This document shows, piece by piece, positions 49,773 to 57,864 of a DNA stretch of 64,000 nucleotides. The position numbers were made by a program, and so were the translations under genes. The number at the start of each line of letters is the position of its first letter. Within the stretch, counting starts at the first letter, position 1. The notes beneath the pieces are model-generated. The model made no database searches. It worked only from the letters and a program-made list of their open reading frames with translations, and had not been told where the DNA came from. Source of the DNA: Marininema mesophilum (GTDB lineage: Bacteria > Bacillota > Bacilli > Thermoactinomycetales > DSM-45169); the NCBI RefSeq assembly GCF_900106775.1, contig NZ_FNNQ01000003.1:186001-250000 (forward strand), in the 5' to 3' direction.

Positions 49773-50033
49773 ATGGTTGAACGTATAGTAAATGTTAACC
49801 TGAAAACCGGGCTCCATGCTCGTCCAGCAGCCCTTTTTGTCCAAGAAGCCAACAAGTATTCCTCCGAAATTTTTGTTAGTAAAGAACACAAAAGAGTAAA
49901 CGCCAAAAGCATTATGGGAATTATGAGTTTAGCTGTTGCACATGGTTCGCAAATAACCATTTCTGCGGATGGTTCTGATGCGGAACAAGCAATTGAGGCG
50001 TTAGCTAAGATCGTTGGCAAAGAAGATTTGTAA
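49773..50033 (+). CDS. ptsH: HPr phosphocarrier protein at the crh locus
   Basis: 86 residues. His15 lies in TGLHARPAALF and Ser46 in NAKSIMG, so it keeps both the PTS phosphoryl-transfer histidine and the HprK target serine. In B. subtilis the gene after whiA is crh, whose product has Gln at position 15 and cannot act in the PTS. Here one protein could do both jobs: carry phosphate to sugar permeases and, as Ser-P form, be corepressor for CcpA. ATG behind ATGGAGGAG. Whether another ptsH exists elsewhere cannot be seen. Confidence 0.93.
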   Translation: MVERIVNVNLKTGLHARPAALFVQEANKYSSEIFVSKEHKRVNAKSIMGIMSLAVAHGSQITISADGSDAEQAIEALAKIVGKEDL

Positions 50034-50089
50034 TACAATTCTCTAATAAAAAAGTCGTCATTCACTTGTTTGAGTATACTAAACTAATA

Positions 50090-50131
50090 AAGGGGATTAT
50101 GCTCGATATATGAGCATATATCCTCTTTTTT
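50090..50131 (+). terminator. Terminator after the HPr gene
   Basis: AGGGGAT...ATGCTC paired with GAGCAT...ATCCTCT, then TTTTTT. Confidence 0.85.
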
Positions 50132-50221
50132 CGTATAAGACCTTTGTCTGCGAGAAAGTTTTTGACTAGGCGGAGACCCAACAACCTTCCAGTGCATAGG
50201 ATGGTGGAGAAGGAGGCGGTC

Positions 50222-50449
50222 ATGATGTCTTTTCTCAACAATATCCGAGAGATGAAAGTTGAAACCTTTTCTAGTGCGGGAGCATTCAGTTGGGGGAACA
50301 CGGTCAATGTCAAACCGATGGTGATGCAAAAAAGTACGGGGGGCGGTATCGTTCTCGGAGACTACCTTCGTAATCGCCAAGAAAATAAAAATGTTGCAGA
50401 TGATAGTGATTTTATGGATCAAGTGATACCGTTCTTTCCTTATTGGTAA
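50222..50449 (+). CDS. Small protein resembling the GerPA/GerPF spore-germination family
   Basis: 75 residues from the ATG at 50222 (or 50225) behind AAGGAGG; the longer upstream frame has no ribosome-binding site. The segment SSAGAFSWGNTVNVKPMVMQ followed by KSTGGGIVLGDY matches the pattern of GerPA/PF-type coat-permeability proteins (FGD-x-x-x-I-x-PKS-x-S-K-x-x-x-G-x-G-x-x-N-x-G-D), and DDSDFMDQ resembles their DPDVVDQ tail. No membrane segment. If correct, it is made during sporulation. The match is by eye and several conserved positions differ. Confidence 0.5.
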   Translation: MMSFLNNIREMKVETFSSAGAFSWGNTVNVKPMVMQKSTGGGIVLGDYLRNRQENKNVADDSDFMDQVIPFFPYW

Positions 50450-50466
50450 GGAAGATATACATGTTT

Positions 50467-50503
50467 AAAACCCCAGTTGCCTAGCAACTAGGGTTTTATT
50501 ATA
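50467..50503 (+). terminator. Terminator after the GerPA-like gene
   Basis: AAAACCC-CAGTTGC and GCAACTA-GGGTTTT arms followed by ATTATATTTATT. Confidence 0.85.
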
Positions 50504-50841
50504 TTTATTTATTGTTTTTAGTTTCTCCATCCTACGCGTAGTAAGCCAGTCGAACAATAGGCCAAAAGACCAACTACCAATAGATACCTCAGGACAAAAG
50601 GTATAAATTTATTATCTAGGCAGGAAATTGTTTTCTTAAACGCGAAGGAAGTAGCCATTATAGGGAGTCTGTTGTGTCCTTAGGTTATGGCTTGAAAGGA
50701 ATCATTCATAATATTTTTTATTTTCCCGCCAAAAGTGGACAAAAAATACCGAAACGATACGAATAAAAGAATGGGAGCATTTTTTTATTTTAGAAACGTG
50801 GGAGGTGTTGGAGTCTGCGGGAGATCAGGGAGGTAAATCGC
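50504..50841 (+). other. Leader region of the CHAP hydrolase gene
   Basis: About 340 nt, AT-rich, without a coding frame. It includes CATTCATAATATTTTTTATTT near 50703-50722. In B. subtilis the long cwlO leader makes the mRNA unstable and is WalR-controlled; I could not identify a WalR-type site with confidence. Confidence 0.4.
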
Positions 50842-51900
50842 ATGGTATTAATGCCCCACGAACGAGGGTTACGCTTCTGGTTAGCTGTTCTGCTGACCGC
50901 CATCCTACTCGTGGGAGTCCTTCAACCAAGTCCGGTGTATGGCGCCGGAGGAGGAAAAAAGAAGGATCTCGAGGATATCCGCGACAAAAAGGGTAAAGTC
51001 CAAGATGAGCTGAACAAGCTGCGTAAGAAGATTGCTAAACCTAAAAAAGAAGTTACTAAAATCGAAAAAGATATCGAAAAGACAAACCGCTTGATTGCAG
51101 ATGTAGAAAAGCAGCAAAAGGAAAATAAGAAAAAGCGGGACTATTACGAAGGTCTTTTTAAAGACCGGTTTCGAGTCATCTTTCAAAATGGTGATATGGG
51201 AAATATGCGAACTCTTTTACAATCGGGTTCTATAACAGAGTTCTTTGAACGCTTTCAAACTCTTCGTTTGATATTAGCGAGAGATCAAACCTTGATGAAT
51301 CAGTTCCTCAAGGTTGAGAATGAAAAGAAGAAACTGGTAAGTAAATATAAAGGATTAGCGGATAAACAACAGAAACAGGCAGAAAAAGCGCGTAAAATAT
51401 ATGTATCTGTGCAAAAGGATATTGATGAAGCGAAGAAAAAACTATCCAAAATATCTGATAAAGAAGATTCTATAAAAGAAGCACTCCAGAGATTGACCCT
51501 AGTAGATGCTTCTCTCTATCCATTTAAATATGCCAGTACAAGTGGAGTAGACGCATGGGGATTCTATAATCGGCAATGTACATCTTTTGTGGCCTGGCGT
51601 ATGAACCAACACGGTAAGAAATTTTCCAATATGATGCGTGGCGGCCGCTGGGGCGATGCAACGAACTGGGATAACAATGCCAGCAATCTTGGATATTCTG
51701 TGAACCGTACTCCTAAAGTAGGCGCCATTGCCCAGTGGGATGCAGGGGATAACGCTAGTCGTTTTGGTCATGTAGCCTTTGTGAAGGAAGTTAAGGGATC
51801 GAAGATTACGATTGAAGAGTATAACTATAATCCACGTTATGGGTTTAGCACACGGACCATCCCTGCGAGCTCCGTTGGTAATTTTATTCATTTCTATTGA
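50842..51900 (+). CDS. Secreted coiled-coil CHAP-domain peptidoglycan hydrolase (CwlO/PcsB-like)
   Basis: 352 residues. Signal peptide ~1-35 (hydrophobic LAVLLTAILLVGVLQ, cleavage near VYGA). Residues ~38-225 are Lys/Glu-rich coiled coil, and ~230-352 form a CHAP amidase/endopeptidase domain with catalytic Cys in YNRQCTSFVAW and His in FGHVAFVKEV. The gene occupies the cwlO position but carries CHAP (as streptococcal PcsB does) in place of NlpC/P60. The coiled-coil core DRFRVIFQNGDMG aligns with DRVRVIYKQGNMF of the M23 protein at 3586, so both probably answer to FtsEX or a similar switch. ATG behind GGGAGG. Confidence 0.92.
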   Translation: MVLMPHERGLRFWLAVLLTAILLVGVLQPSPVYGAGGGKKKDLEDIRDKKGKVQDELNKLRKKIAKPKKEVTKIEKDIEKTNRLIADVEKQQKENKKKRDYYEGLFKDRFRVIFQNGDMGNMRTLLQSGSITEFFERFQTLRLILARDQTLMNQFLKVENEKKKLVSKYKGLADKQQKQAEKARKIYVSVQKDIDEAKKKLSKISDKEDSIKEALQRLTLVDASLYPFKYASTSGVDAWGFYNRQCTSFVAWRMNQHGKKFSNMMRGGRWGDATNWDNNASNLGYSVNRTPKVGAIAQWDAGDNASRFGHVAFVKEVKGSKITIEEYNYNPRYGFSTRTIPASSVGNFIHFY

Positions 51901-51928
51901 AATGTGGACAAGCCTGTCTATTCTAGAT

Positions 51929-51962
51929 AATAAAGGTGGCCCTTAGGCTACCTTTATTTGTT
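51929..51962 (+). terminator. Terminator after the CHAP hydrolase gene
   Basis: TAAAGGTGGCC and GGCTACCTTTA arms followed by TTTG. A second small stem GAACAG/CTGTTC lies at 51985-52006. Confidence 0.8.
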
Positions 51963-52157
51963 GTTGTTGGTTTTCTTCATAAAAGAACAGACCATATGGC
52001 CTGTTCAAGGGAGGATGGGCAAATGATGATCCCGAATCGGGACGGGTGTTTAATCTGATTTGGTACTACATTGTGAATGAAGTCGAAGTTATTTGATGGT
52101 AGTAAATATTACAACAGTTCCTTCGCCATCATAACCGATAGATTTCCAGGAGTAGGG

Positions 52158-52817
52158 TTATTTTCGATGTGTAGAAGAGTGGCGACGGCCCATCAGGGCA
52201 CATCCAACCAAAATCAGTTGAATACCTGTAGATCCCCATGGTGAAGGGACAGAGGCTTGCGGATCCTCTTTTGAAGCGCTATTCAGGTTTTGGAGCTTGC
52301 TAGACTCCTCTTTTGCAGAAGTTGCTTTTTCCTTTTCTGGCGCATTAGGTGTGCTATTCGATTCTTTTTCCGGGGATGTTGAAGTTTCTTTAGGAGAGGA
52401 GTTAAATCCGCAATCAACCATTTTGATTGTTTTGCCTTCTTTAGTGGTCGGATCCTCCGCTTTAAATTGAAAACAGGTGTCGAGATCCATCGCCTGGCCG
52501 TTGTTTTTTCCATACCAGACAGCGATCACCTGATATTCTCTCCCAGGAATAAGATCTTTATAATTGGAAGTGAATTGCCGCAAGCGAGATCCTTCTTGTG
52601 ACATTTGCTCATCGCTTCCGTTCAAAGTAACGATCCAGCTTCCCTGAGGATTTACAGCGTGAGGAAGGGTGACCTGAACACGATGTTGACCATCCTTAAT
52701 TGAATAAGTACCTTCAAGTGGTTGTTGGTTGGTCTCCGAAGAATTATCGGCGAAGGCGGAGGGAGCTACCATGAATGCGAATAAACACATGATTAAAGCA
52801 AGAGCAGTAGTCCTCAT
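52158..52817 (-). CDS. Secreted protein with a degenerate cell-wall-anchor tail
   Basis: 219 residues. Signal peptide ~1-23 (ALALIMCLFAFMVAPSAFA). A beta-rich domain at ~30-130 has two cysteines (TCFQF and VDCGF) that could form a disulfide. A low-complexity Ser/Glu/Lys/Pro linker covers ~135-190. The C-terminus reads SVPSPWGSTG, then IQLILVGCALMG and RRHSSTHRK. Motif, hydrophobic helix, then basic tail is the layout of sortase substrates, with no true LPXTG. ATG behind GAAAGTGAACG is modest. Ligand and role unknown. Confidence 0.75.
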   Translation of the reverse strand: MRTTALALIMCLFAFMVAPSAFADNSSETNQQPLEGTYSIKDGQHRVQVTLPHAVNPQGSWIVTLNGSDEQMSQEGSRLRQFTSNYKDLIPGREYQVIAVWYGKNNGQAMDLDTCFQFKAEDPTTKEGKTIKMVDCGFNSSPKETSTSPEKESNSTPNAPEKEKATSAKEESSKLQNLNSASKEDPQASVPSPWGSTGIQLILVGCALMGRRHSSTHRK

Positions 52818-52946
52818 TTTCGTTCACTTTCCTCCTTCAACCTGCCCATCTCATCCCTTTTCAACGTATCATAGACCTTTAGATCAAGCAATGAGATTTA
52901 ATTGATTGATGCTAATTATCTTAAAAATAGTAAAGAAGTATGGGTC

Positions 52947-52980
52947 ATAAAAAAACCCCCTTACAAAGTAAGGAGGTTAT
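52947..52980 (-). terminator. Terminator of clpP
   Basis: On the minus strand AACCTCCTTAC and GTAAGGGGGTT with loop TTT, followed by TTTTT. Confidence 0.9.
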
Positions 52981-53003
52981 GTACATGATCGATTGGGCTA
53001 AAC

Positions 53004-53594
53004 TCAGGATTTGGTTGCTTGGGTGATCACTTTATCGATCAAGCCGTATTTTTTAGCTTCTTCCGCTTCCATAAAGAAATCGCGGTCTGTATCCTGTTGA
53101 ACTTTTTTCAGGGTTTGGCCTGTTTGGTCTGCAAGAATTTTGTTCAGCTTATCTCGCATACGGAGAATCCGTTTGGCACTGATTTCAATATCGGATGCCT
53201 GTCCTTGGGCACCACCGAGAGGTTGGTGAATCATGACCTCACTGTTGGGGAGGGCCAGTCGTTTCCCTGGAGTTCCAGAGGAAAGTAGGAATGCTCCCAT
53301 GGAAGCTGCCATACCGACGCAGATCGTTTGAATATCGCAACTAACATGGCGCATGGTATCGTAGATGGCAAAGCCAGCGGAGATGGATCCACCAGGGGAG
53401 TGGATGTAGAGCTGAATATCTTTATTAGGATCTTCCGTTTGCAGAAAAAGCATTTGGGCGACGATGGTGTTGGCTACAGCGTCATTGATTTCGCTACCCA
53501 AGAAGATGATACGATCTTTAAGAAGGCGGGAGTAGATGTCATAGGACCGCTCCCCACGATTTGTCTGTTCGACAACATAAGGAATTAAATTCAT
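53004..53594 (-). CDS. clpP: ATP-dependent Clp protease proteolytic subunit
   Basis: Forms the 14-mer chamber that degrades proteins fed by ClpX, ClpC or ClpE. From the ATG at 53594 behind GAGGAGG it has 196 residues. The triad is Ser98 (GMAASMGAF), His123 (MIHQPLGG) and an Asp near 172 (DTDRDFF). The frame stays open 15 codons upstream, but the ribosome-binding site and the conserved start MNLIPYVVEQT settle the choice. I saw no CtsR operator (GGTCAAA-N-A-N-tandem) in good form, though AGGTCAGGAAAGGTCAA at 53650-53666 upstream is suggestive. Confidence 0.97.
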   Translation of the reverse strand: MNLIPYVVEQTNRGERSYDIYSRLLKDRIIFLGSEINDAVANTIVAQMLFLQTEDPNKDIQLYIHSPGGSISAGFAIYDTMRHVSCDIQTICVGMAASMGAFLLSSGTPGKRLALPNSEVMIHQPLGGAQGQASDIEISAKRILRMRDKLNKILADQTGQTLKKVQQDTDRDFFMEAEEAKKYGLIDKVITQATKS

Positions 53595-53698
53595 GCGTAG
53601 TTCCTCCTCTGTCGGAAAAAGTTTGGATTGTATTTCCATGATAGCTTAAAGGTCAGGAAAGGTCAACATCAGTTAACCCCCATCTCGATGAGGCAAAA

Positions 53699-53734
53699 GA
53701 AAAAACGACAACCACATTCGGTTGCCGTTTTTTC
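53699..53734 (-). terminator. Terminator of the tRNA-Arg gene
   Basis: On the minus strand AAAACGGCAACC and GGTTGTCGTTTT with a 6-nt loop and a T-run. Confidence 0.9.
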
Positions 53735-53738
53735 AATA

Positions 53739-53813
53739 TGGTGCGCCTACCAGGATTCGAACCTGGGCACCTGGTTCCGGAGACCAGTGCTCTATCCCCT
53801 GAGCTATAGGCGC
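53739..53813 (-). tRNA. tRNA-Arg (anticodon CCG)
   Basis: Complete cloverleaf on the minus strand: acceptor GCGCCTA / TAGGCGC, D-arm with AGCTCAGGGGATAGAGC, anticodon stem CTGGT/ACCAG around loop CTCCGGA (anticodon CCG), T-arm with GGTTCGAATCC, discriminator A and an encoded CCA end at 53739-53741. It reads CGG arginine codons. Own promoter and terminator. Confidence 0.97.
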
Positions 53814-53842
53814 ATAGACTGAGTTGATTAGCGACAAAGTCC

Positions 53843-53871
53843 ATTATATCGAAGCTCTAGTTGAAAGACAA
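53843..53871 (-). promoter_or_regulatory. Promoter of tRNA-Arg
   Basis: Minus-strand TTGTCT (53871-53866), 17 nt, TATAAT (53848-53843), about 30 nt before the tRNA 5' end. Confidence 0.85.
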
Positions 53872-54134
53872 GGGGTTCTCCAGAAATTGCTTTACCCGAC
53901 TCTTTCTTATTGATTCACCTACAAGATAGTCGGTACGGCAAGGGGTATGTAGTTTTTGTTAAATGGTTGCTCTCATCTTTGTGATAGAATAAGAGAGTAT
54001 ACAGAGCTAATCCCTAAGTATTCTTCCCGGTTTACGGCTCTCTCAACCTCTCTTTTTGTTAATTGAAAGTGTGTTGCGGGAGCATCAGTTACCAAGGGTG
54101 CAACATATACTGGAACACGCGGAGGTGACCGCAA

Positions 54135-55535
54135 ATGGCTTTGTCCATGGGGTATAGTCTTGCGCAGGAACAGCGCATGAAGTTAGTGATGACTCCGGAG
54201 TTGCGTCAAGCGATTCACGTGTTGCAATTATCCGCCATTGATTTAAATCAGTATATTCAGGAGCAGGCGTTGGAAAATCCAGTGTTAGAAGTTGAGGAGG
54301 TAACAATAGACGAACCCTTTCAGGTAAACGAGGAAAGGCTCGCTGATTGGACAGCTTACCTTGGTTCTGGGGAAAGGGAGTATCGCGCTGGATTCTCCGT
54401 GGGAGCGGGGGATGACTCCCCCTTTGAGAAGATGGTAGCCAGTGAAGACTCCCTTGTGGACAATCTAGAAATACAATTGCGGTGCCTGTCATTGAATAAA
54501 ATGGAGTTTCAAATTTGTCAGTTCATCATCGGATGTATCGATGAAGATGGTTATCTCGATATTGATCCTTCAATATTATGTAAGCGCTTTACTATTTCTG
54601 AGCAGGAACTGGAGGATATCTTAACTATTATTCACGGCCTAGATCCGGCAGGTATAGGAGCTCGCTCTCTTTCTGAGTGCCTAGCCATTCAGTTAAGGCG
54701 GGAGATAGAATCTGATCACAGGGCCCTTGGTGTAGTGACGGAAGCATTTCTTCCATTTGCAGAGGGGCGATGGCGTGAGGTGGCGCGCCGCCTGGATTGT
54801 TCCCTAGCTGAAGTGCAGAATGCGGCGGATCGTATCCGTCGTTTAAATCCACGACCGGGAACCCATTTTAATAGAGAAGAAGCCTCACGATATATCCATC
54901 CGGATGTCTTTGTGGCAAAGAGGGATGGGGAGTGGGAAATCACGGTTAATGAGATCGATATGCCTCGTCTATCAATCAGTAGTTACTATACCAAGGTGTT
55001 GCATATTAAGGATGGTCAAGAAAAACAAGTTGCTTCGTATATCAAGGACCGTTTGCAATCAGCGATGGGGATCTTAAAGAGCATTGAACAACGCCGCCAT
55101 ACCATGTATCGTGTGACGGAGAAAATCCTGGCTGAGCAGCAGGACTTCTTTGTTCATGGGGTTGCTTATTTAAAACCCCTCACCCTTAGCCGATTGGCTG
55201 ACCTGTTGGATGTACATGAATCGACAGTAAGTCGTGCGACCCAGCACAAGTACATGCAGACACCCCAGGGGATGTTTCCTTTTAGGTACTTTTTCCCTTC
55301 GGGGGTCATGACAGACCAAGGGGAGTATACCTCTGCACAAAGTGTAAAAGATAAGATCGGCCAAATGATTACCAAGGAACAAAAGAAGAAACCTCTCTCG
55401 GATCAAAGAATAGCCGATCTGTTGGAAACGGAAGGGATTAACATTTCACGACGAACGGTTACGAAGTATCGTGAAGAGATGGGGATAGGGACCTCGCGAA
55501 AGCGTCGACGCTATGAGAGAGAGTCCCTTGGATAA
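54135..55535 (+). CDS. rpoN: RNA polymerase sigma-54 factor (SigL)
   Basis: Alternative sigma factor for -24/-12 promoters that need enhancer-binding ATPases. 466 residues. Region I Gln/Leu-rich (SLAQEQRMKLVMTPELRQAIHVLQLS), core-binding domain in the middle, helix-turn-helix near LADLLDVHESTVSRATQHKY, and the RpoN box RRTVTKYREE near 442-451 that reads the -24 element. ATG behind GGAGGTGA. As in B. subtilis, it lies just upstream of cggR. No enhancer-binding activator is encoded in this window. Confidence 0.97.
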   Translation: MALSMGYSLAQEQRMKLVMTPELRQAIHVLQLSAIDLNQYIQEQALENPVLEVEEVTIDEPFQVNEERLADWTAYLGSGEREYRAGFSVGAGDDSPFEKMVASEDSLVDNLEIQLRCLSLNKMEFQICQFIIGCIDEDGYLDIDPSILCKRFTISEQELEDILTIIHGLDPAGIGARSLSECLAIQLRREIESDHRALGVVTEAFLPFAEGRWREVARRLDCSLAEVQNAADRIRRLNPRPGTHFNREEASRYIHPDVFVAKRDGEWEITVNEIDMPRLSISSYYTKVLHIKDGQEKQVASYIKDRLQSAMGILKSIEQRRHTMYRVTEKILAEQQDFFVHGVAYLKPLTLSRLADLLDVHESTVSRATQHKYMQTPQGMFPFRYFFPSGVMTDQGEYTSAQSVKDKIGQMITKEQKKKPLSDQRIADLLETEGINISRRTVTKYREEMGIGTSRKRRRYERESLG

Positions 55536-55599
55536 GGTACCAGAAGGGGAAAAAGAGACATCGTGTTCTTTTTCCCGATTATTTCTAGGCATATTCATC

Positions 55600-55628
55600 T
55601 TGTCAAATCCATAAGGTTTAGTTAGAAT
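55600..55628 (+). promoter_or_regulatory. Sigma-A promoter of the cggR-gap operon
   Basis: TTGTCA at 55600-55605 and TAGAAT at 55623-55628 with 17 nt between, about 85 nt before cggR. Confidence 0.75.
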
Positions 55629-55660
55629 AAATGGTGTCAGTTCTATTTTTTTGGTTCGAT

Positions 55661-55696
55661 TGGGACGCAATACGCTACATGGGACTTGAAAAGTCC
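55661..55696 (+). promoter_or_regulatory. Candidate CggR operator
   Basis: TGGGAC occurs at 55661 and 55680, a 19-nt period; the second is part of the palindrome GGGACTT-GAA-AAGTCCC. The B. subtilis CggR site is a tandem CGGGAC...TGTC repeat with a 20-nt period between promoter and cggR, so position and half-sites agree. The palindrome also abuts the ribosome-binding site CGGAGG. Confidence 0.6.
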
Positions 55697-55711
55697 CGGA
55701 GGTCTAGGTGA

Positions 55712-56740
55712 ATGAAAACAATTCTTGAACTACAGAAGAAATTATTGCCTGATCTCTTGGATGTGTTGAAGCAGCGTTATGAGGTGCTTCGCCATTTGTA
55801 CTTAATGCAACCCGTGGGACGGCGAAGCCTTGCTTCAGCCCTTGGGATGACCGAGCGCATCCTACGCAGTGAAGTAGAATTTCTCAGGGAACAGGGACTT
55901 ATACGCATTGAGACAGTGGGTATGAAGCTCTCTGATGTGGGGGTTGACCTGGTAGCGGAGATGGAGCCACTGATAAAGGATCTATTTGGTTTAACCGATC
56001 TGGAGAATCACCTAGCTACCCATCTACGCTTAAAACGGGTCATTGTTGTTCCGGGAGATTCCGACCGTTCGGATTGGGTGAAAAAGGAGATGGGTCGCGC
56101 AGTAGCCCGTCTTTTAAAAGCGATATCTCGCTCAAACCAAGTGGTCGCAGTAGCTGGTGGGACGACCTTGGCAGCTGTTGCTGAGATGATGACTGCTTCC
56201 TCCAGTTTAAAGACAACCACCTTTGTGCCTGCACGAGGGGGTCTTGGTGAAGTAGTGGAGCTAGAGGCCAATACCATTGCTTCACTGATGGCAACAAAAG
56301 CTGGAGGAAACTATCGGCTTCTTCATGTCCCTGATCAACTCTCTGATGCGGCACGGGAGACATTGATGAAGGAGCCTCGTATTCAGGAAATGATGGAACT
56401 GGTTCGATCTGCGTGCATCGTCGTTCATGGGATCGGAGATGCTAAAGCTATGGCTGAAAGGCGGAAATCTTCACCTGAGTTATTGGCTCATCTAGAACAA
56501 GAGGGAGCCGTTGGTGAAGCGTTCGGGTATTACTTTGCCCGAGATGGACGGATTGTACATTACGGGCGAAGCATTGGACTCACTTTGGAAGATTTAGCGA
56601 GAGCGCACAATGTGATTGCGGTAGCAGGGGGATCAGGAAAAGCAGAATCCATCGCAGCGGTTTGTCCTGTAGTTGGTGGCGGAACGCTCATCACCGATGA
56701 AAGTGCCGCGAGAGCTATCCTGTCTGACGTAAACCTGTGA
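55712..56740 (+). CDS. cggR: Central glycolytic genes regulator CggR
   Basis: SorC-family repressor of its own operon, released by fructose 1,6-bisphosphate. 342 residues. N-terminal winged helix (~20-75, GRRSLASALGMTERILRSEV). Sugar-binding domain with VVAVAGGTTLAAVAEMM, FVPARGGLGEVVELEANTIA and the C-terminal VIAVAGGSGKAESIAAV. ATG behind CGGAGGTC. First gene of the gap-pgk-tpi-gpmI-eno cluster. Confidence 0.96.
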   Translation: MKTILELQKKLLPDLLDVLKQRYEVLRHLYLMQPVGRRSLASALGMTERILRSEVEFLREQGLIRIETVGMKLSDVGVDLVAEMEPLIKDLFGLTDLENHLATHLRLKRVIVVPGDSDRSDWVKKEMGRAVARLLKAISRSNQVVAVAGGTTLAAVAEMMTASSSLKTTTFVPARGGLGEVVELEANTIASLMATKAGGNYRLLHVPDQLSDAARETLMKEPRIQEMMELVRSACIVVHGIGDAKAMAERRKSSPELLAHLEQEGAVGEAFGYYFARDGRIVHYGRSIGLTLEDLARAHNVIAVAGGSGKAESIAAVCPVVGGGTLITDESAARAILSDVNL

Positions 56741-56787
56741 AAATTTAATTACAATGAACTTGTAACATAGAAATGGGGTAATTTTTA

Positions 56788-57795
56788 ATGGCAACGAAAA
56801 TTGGTATTAACGGATTTGGACGAATCGGACGTGGCGTATTTCGTGTAGCAATGAAGAACCCAGAGCTGGAAGTCGTGGCAATTAACGACTTGACGGATGC
56901 AGATACCTTGGCCCATCTACTGAAATATGACTCCATTCATGGCAAATATGATGGTAGCGTGGAAGTGTCCAGCAAAGGCCTAATGGTAGATGGTAAAGAA
57001 GTCGCCGTTATTGCTGAACGGGATCCTGCTCAGCTTCCCTGGGGAGAACTGGGTGTTGAGATTGTTGTGGAGTCTACGGGACGGTTCACTAAAAAAGCAG
57101 ACGCTGAAAAACATCGTCAAGCTGGTGCGAAGAAGGTCATCATCTCTGCACCTGCAAACGATGAGGATCTCACCATCGTTGTAGGTGTTAACGAAGATAA
57201 GTATGATCCAGTAGCGCATAACATCATCTCCAATGCATCCTGCACCACCAACTGTCTCTCTCCTGTGGTTAAGGTACTTCATGAGAAATTTGGCGTACGT
57301 CGTGGTCTGATGACGACAGTTCACTCTTATACGAACGACCAACAAATCCTTGACCTTCCCCATAAGGACCTGCGTCGTGCGCGTGCTGCAGCGGAATCCA
57401 TCATCCCGACGAGCACCGGTGCAGCGAAGGCAGTTACTAAGGTTCTCCCTGAACTTGAAGGGAGACTAAATGGTTTTTCAATGCGTGTTCCTACGCCTAA
57501 CGTATCGGTAGTCGATTTTGTTGCTGAGACGGATAAAGAAGTAACGGTGGACGAAGTGAATGAAGCCTTGCTTCAAGCCGCTGAAGGAAATCTGAAGGGT
57601 ATTCTCGGTTATTCCGATGAACCGCTTGTTTCTAAGGATTACAACGGTGACCCTCGTTCTTCTATCATTGATGCATTGTCCACCATGATCCAAGATGGCA
57701 ACATGGTAAAAGTAGTTTCTTGGTATGATAATGAGTGGGGCTTCTCCAATCGGATGGTTGACTTGATGGTCTACATTGCGAAGAAAGGCCTCTAA
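56788..57795 (+). CDS. gap: Glyceraldehyde-3-phosphate dehydrogenase
   Basis: NAD-dependent glycolytic enzyme. 335 residues with the dinucleotide motif INGFGRIGRG at the N-terminus, catalytic Cys152 in SNASCTTNCLSP and the His partner in TVHSYTNDQ. Asp in AINDLTD at about position 35 indicates NAD preference, i.e. the glycolytic GapA type rather than the gluconeogenic GapB. Modest ribosome-binding site GGGGTAA. A short stem (AGAGGGGAG/CTCTCCTCT, 57820-57842) follows and may set the level of downstream genes. Confidence 0.97.
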   Translation: MATKIGINGFGRIGRGVFRVAMKNPELEVVAINDLTDADTLAHLLKYDSIHGKYDGSVEVSSKGLMVDGKEVAVIAERDPAQLPWGELGVEIVVESTGRFTKKADAEKHRQAGAKKVIISAPANDEDLTIVVGVNEDKYDPVAHNIISNASCTTNCLSPVVKVLHEKFGVRRGLMTTVHSYTNDQQILDLPHKDLRRARAAAESIIPTSTGAAKAVTKVLPELEGRLNGFSMRVPTPNVSVVDFVAETDKEVTVDEVNEALLQAAEGNLKGILGYSDEPLVSKDYNGDPRSSIIDALSTMIQDGNMVKVVSWYDNEWGFSNRMVDLMVYIAKKGL

Positions 57796-57864
57796 GTCTA
57801 GAATGAAGATGTAAACGAAGAGGGGAGATTACTCTCCTCTTTCTCATGCTGAGGAGGGGGCAAT

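Noticed and set aside
53650..53666. CtsR operator upstream of clpP
   Set aside because: AGGTCAGGAAAGGTCAA resembles half-sites but lacks the full heptad direct repeat with correct spacing; noted in the clpP entry only.
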